Assembly: GCA_943704415.1 (NCBI GenBank)
Contig: CALSCO010000723.1
Coordinates: 1-16,158, forward strand
Reading direction: 5' to 3'
Length of the DNA stretch: 16,158 nt
DNA from: Parvularia atlantis
Lineage: Eukaryota > Opisthokonta > Rotosphaerida
A program made the translations under genes and the position numbers. The notes beneath the pieces are model-generated. The model was not told the origin of the DNA and did no database searches. It was given only the letters and a program-made list of their open reading frames with translations. Positions 12,869-16,158 of this stretch are shown here, in pieces (position 1 is the stretch's first letter; each line of letters opens with the position of its first letter).

Positions 12869-15800
12869 TCACGACGTGCGCGGCTCGCACTGCAGCGACA
12901 GGTTGTAGTGCTCGTCGTCGCTCGTGATCACGTACGTGCTGTGCGGGCGCGAGCAGACAGTGTGAGCTGCCGCACGACGCACAACGAGACGGCAGCGCGC
13001 CTGCGCAGGTACTCCTGGATTTCCGGAACGGTCTCGAGCTGGTACACCGAGTTCTGGTAGCCCTGCAGCGCACATGTGAGCACCTTGGCCGCGCATGCAT
13101 AAGCCTGGCCCGCCCGCGCACCAGTAGCTCCTGGATGTAGCGCGCGGTCGTCTGGTGCTTCTGGAAGTTGATGATCTTCTTGTCGGCATCCATGTAGCTC
13201 TTGCTGCCCGCGTCGAGGAAGACCAGGTCCTGCAGGTACACGCCCGGGAAGGGGATCAGCGGCGGGTCGGCCGCGTGCACCTTGGCGCGCAGGCGCTTGT
13301 AGTTGAGCTCGCTCGACGACTCCTTCATCAGCTCCTCGGCCACGCGGCGGATTTTGGGGTTGACATTCTGCGGGGCGCGGGCGATCAGCGGCGTGCTCAT
13401 GCTGCACAGGCACGTCCGCACCGCCACGGTGTCCTTCAGGCGGTACACGGGCGACGATTGCAGCGCCGTCATGATCTCGATCACGCCGTTGAAGTTTTTG
13501 AGCTTCTCGAGGTGCTGCGTGCGATGTCGGGTCAGCATGGCGCATCTGCGGCACGGACGACAGCAGCGCACCGTCGCGAGCGTCACCGCGCGCTCGTACA
13601 CGGCCGCGCGGCCCTTGACGTTGTCCGTCTGCAGCACGATCTCGGTGATGATCCTGCACGCGAGGGAGTCAGCAGCGGCACGCGTCTGCGTGCGTATGGC
13701 ACGCACCACTTGGACACGCGGTTCGACCACGTCGTCAGCTGGCTGATGCCCGGCGCGGCCTTCTCCTTGTCCTTGCCGAGCCATGCCTGGTCGAGGAACT
13801 CGGTCGGCTGCGCGGCGCTCACCCGTAAGCAGCAGCGGCGACACCTGCGCGGGACCCGCGCACCTTGACCTGACGGAACATCTCGTACTCGATCAGCGTC
13901 AGCTGGCGCGCCAGCTCGAGCGGGTCAAAGTCCATGATCGACAGCTCGCTGCTCGTCGCCGTCTGCTCCTGCGACGCGCCGGGCTTGAGGATGCGGCTCT
14001 TGAGCTGCGAGCGCGCGCGGCATCAGTACATGAACAGCGGCGCAGGAGGGGCGCGCGCCTTCTCGAGGTTGGCGACCGAGAGCGACTTGGGGCGGTCGGC
14101 GGCGGCGGCCTGCGCGGCCATCGCGGCGCTGGACGGGCTGCCGGCGGCGCCGCCAGGCAGCTGGTGCTTGCGCGATCAGCACAGCGTGCGGGCACGGGGA
14201 CGCAGAAAGCGCACCTTGAGCACCGAGCCCGAGCGCGCGATCTTGGAGATGGCATCGGACGTCTCGCGGCGGATGGTCTTCTTGCTCTAGCGAAGGATGC
14301 GCGTGTCAGGCACCGCAGTGACGATAGCGGTGCACGCACCGTGTTGGTGATGATCGGCTTGGGGCACTGCGACGGGTTGATCTGCGCCGAGATGTTGTCG
14401 TCGACGCCGCTCAGCTGCGACGCGATGTCAGCGTGCAAGCTCGCCCGCAAGCAGCACGGCACTCGCGGCACCTTGCGCTCGAGCACGCGCGTGAGCTGCG
14501 CCGCGAGCTTGGGCTGTGACTCCATCTTGATCTTGATAAAGTCCTGCAATGTCTGCATCAGGCCCTTGTCGTCCTTGAAGTCGAACCAGTAGTTCTCGAT
14601 CCAGTACTTGATGGTGTTGCACACGCTGTGCGGCACTACGGGTCAGACACGTCGACGCGGCATCGCAGGCGTGCCGGCGCACCGCAGACGGACGGGCAGC
14701 GCCGGCGTCTTCTCGTACTGCTGCGCGATGAGTGTGAACAGCTCCGAGGGCTTCATGAACGCGCGGTAGGTCAGCAGGAACGCCTGAAGGTACTGCAGAT
14801 CTGCGCACGTTGCAAGGCTGGTCAGCGTGCGGCGTGTGCATGCGCAGGCGCGAAGCGTGCCAAAGTTGGAGCCGTAGGCCGTGAGACGCTCGACGAGCTT
14901 GTCCTTCGTGCCGCCCTTGAGATGCTTCGTGCCGCCCTCGCCCTTGACAAACACGACCAGGCCCGACTTTTCGTCCGCCTCGTCCTGGCGGCGGCGCTCC
15001 TCCTCAAATTTCTCCAGGCGGGCCTGAGCGTTGTGTGCGCGCGTGAGCACGCACAGCTGAGGCGCAGTGTCAACGCACAAGGTCGTCCGATGCGTTCTCG
15101 GGCGCCTTCTGGCCGCGGCTGTCCTGCAGCGACTGCAGCTCCTCCGTCTGCTGCTGGATCGTGCCCTCGAGCATCTGGTTCTTGTGCTGCGAGCCGCGCG
15201 CGCATGATCAGCGAGTGCACGGCGGGGCAAGTGCTCACGCGCAGCACCTTCAGGTAGGCGATGTCGGCCGTCTGGCGCTCGTTGATATCCTGCAGGTACG
15301 CCAGCTGCATCATGTAGTCCTTGGACGCCTCGTTGTCGTTAATGCCCGCGGCTTGCTGCAAGCGGCCGTGAGCGGGCGGCGCACGCGGGGGCCGGCCGCA
15401 CCTCGAGCAGCATCGCCTTCTGTAGCGCGATGTGCTTCTGCTCGATCAGCTGCAGCAGCGTCTCCTTGCACTTTTCCTGGAACTCGAACGCCTGTGCGCG
15501 CGCGGTGAGCGAGCGTGTGCGCAACGTGCGGTGCTAGGGGCGCACCTCAACGAGCAGGTCGACGATGTACTTCTTAAGGAACTTGGTGTCGTCGGCCATG
15601 GCGAAGATGTCGTTGTAGATCTGCTGGTAGTCTGCGGCTCGTGGTCGTGCGTGAGCGGCGTGGCCGAGTGCGCCGAGTGTGCACGAGGACGACGCACGAC
15701 GCACCCTCCAGGAACATCTTGACCTCGGCGTTCCACGCGTAGTCGATGGGGCGCTTGCCCTTGCTGTTGGTGATCAAGACGCTGTGCGGGTGGTTGCCGG

Positions 15801-16158
15801 CGCGGAGCAGCAGCTTGATGGCCTGCGGGTGTCGCGCCCGTTGAGCGCGCACAGAGCATGAGGGGGGAGCGGAGGGGCGCGCCTGCAGGTGCGTGTACGC
15901 CGTCGCCACGTGCAGCGGCGTGTTGCCCTCGTTGTTCTGCGCCTCGATGTTGACGGCTGGCTGCGGCGCGCGCGTCAGTCGCGCGGCTGCGGCTTGGGCC
16001 AGGCGAGGCGCGACGGCACCTGCTCGAGCAGGATGCGCATCACGTTAAGGTTGCCTGTCGACGCCGCGTAGTGCAGCGGCGTCGAGCCGTCCTCGGACGC
16101 GCGCTGGTTCACGTCGGCTGCGGCGGGCGGGCGTTGAGCGGGGCGCGCGTGAGAGGGG
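12869..16158 (-). CDS. Ankyrin-repeat Ras guanine nucleotide exchange factor (5' partial)
   Basis: RasGEFs load Ras-family GTPases with GTP. 722 residues are visible; the start lies beyond the right edge. Exons, 5' to 3': 16117-16020, 15960-15883, 15822-15705, 15631-15546, 15491-15402, 15355-15248, 15186-15079, 15023-14861, 14800-14683, 14625-14472, 14414-14340, 14286-14215, 14166-14059, 14004-13864, 13807-13707, 13653-13572, 13514-13422, 13367-13122, 13062-13001, 12938-12869. The first about 100 residues are ankyrin repeats (DGSTPLHYAASTGNLNVMRI, EGNTPLHVATAY, KGKRPIDYAW). Then come helical, coiled-coil-like segments (QDINERQTADIAYLK, QQQTEELQSLQD, LEKFEEERRRQDEAD), the RasGEF_N domain (KLVERLTAYG, LQAFLLTYRAFMKPSELF, TIKYWIENYWFDF), a Ser/Ala/Pro linker, and the CDC25 domain (DPLELARQLTLIEYEMF, PTEFLDQAW, FNGVIEIMTALQSS, IPFPGVYLQDLVFLDAG, INFQKHQ, YQNSVYQLE, LSLQCEPR). 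Introns from 15882, 14860, 14058 and 13000 start with GC. The upstream acceptor is at 16118. Confidence 0.93.

Overview
The window is nuclear DNA from a GC-rich, gene-dense, intron-dense eukaryote. The proteins are eukaryote-specific: an ISWI remodeller, a double PHD finger protein, a TBC RabGAP and a RasGEF. Each is cut every 60-300 bases by short introns that restore the reading frame when removed. Most introns are 44-90 nt and read GTGCG...YAG. The organism cannot be named from this sequence. Ras exchange factors, a PHF10/DPF-like protein and an ISWI SLIDE domain with a fungal-style segment ([12 protein letters not shown]) suggest a unicellular opisthokont, an early-diverging fungus or an amoebozoan.

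Layout: (1) 1 to about 1480, minus strand: the decayed 3' half of a non-LTR (LINE-like) retrotransposon, with reverse transcriptase motifs broken by stops and frameshifts. (2) 1534-6643, minus: a complete ISWI-type SNF2 ATPase in about 33 exons. (3) 6644-6853: a 210-bp head-to-head intergenic region, largely an exact 70-bp tandem duplication. (4) 6854-8816, plus: a PHF10/SAYP/DPF-like protein with a paired zinc-binding region and a tandem PHD finger. (5) 8862-11368, plus: SelO pseudokinase AMPylase, Cys form, with a probable mitochondrial presequence. (6) 11421-12792, plus: TBC-domain RabGAP. (7) 12869 to beyond 16158, minus: an ankyrin-repeat RasGEF whose 5' end lies outside the window.

The two chromatin genes (ISWI and the PHD protein) share one divergent control region and may be co-regulated. 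The three plus-strand genes are packed with only 45 and 52 nt between coding regions. The TBC and RasGEF genes converge with 76 nt between stop codons.

I found no new multi-gene system. The most unusual signal is in splicing. Donors are GTGCGY rather than GTRAGT, at least 11 of about 73 introns start with GC instead of GT, and many introns carry an extended branch-point-like CTGACGCG. Exon boundaries were found by hand by keeping the reading frame and family motifs continuous. Almost all exon sums are consistent in frame, and uncertain junctions are stated in the entries.
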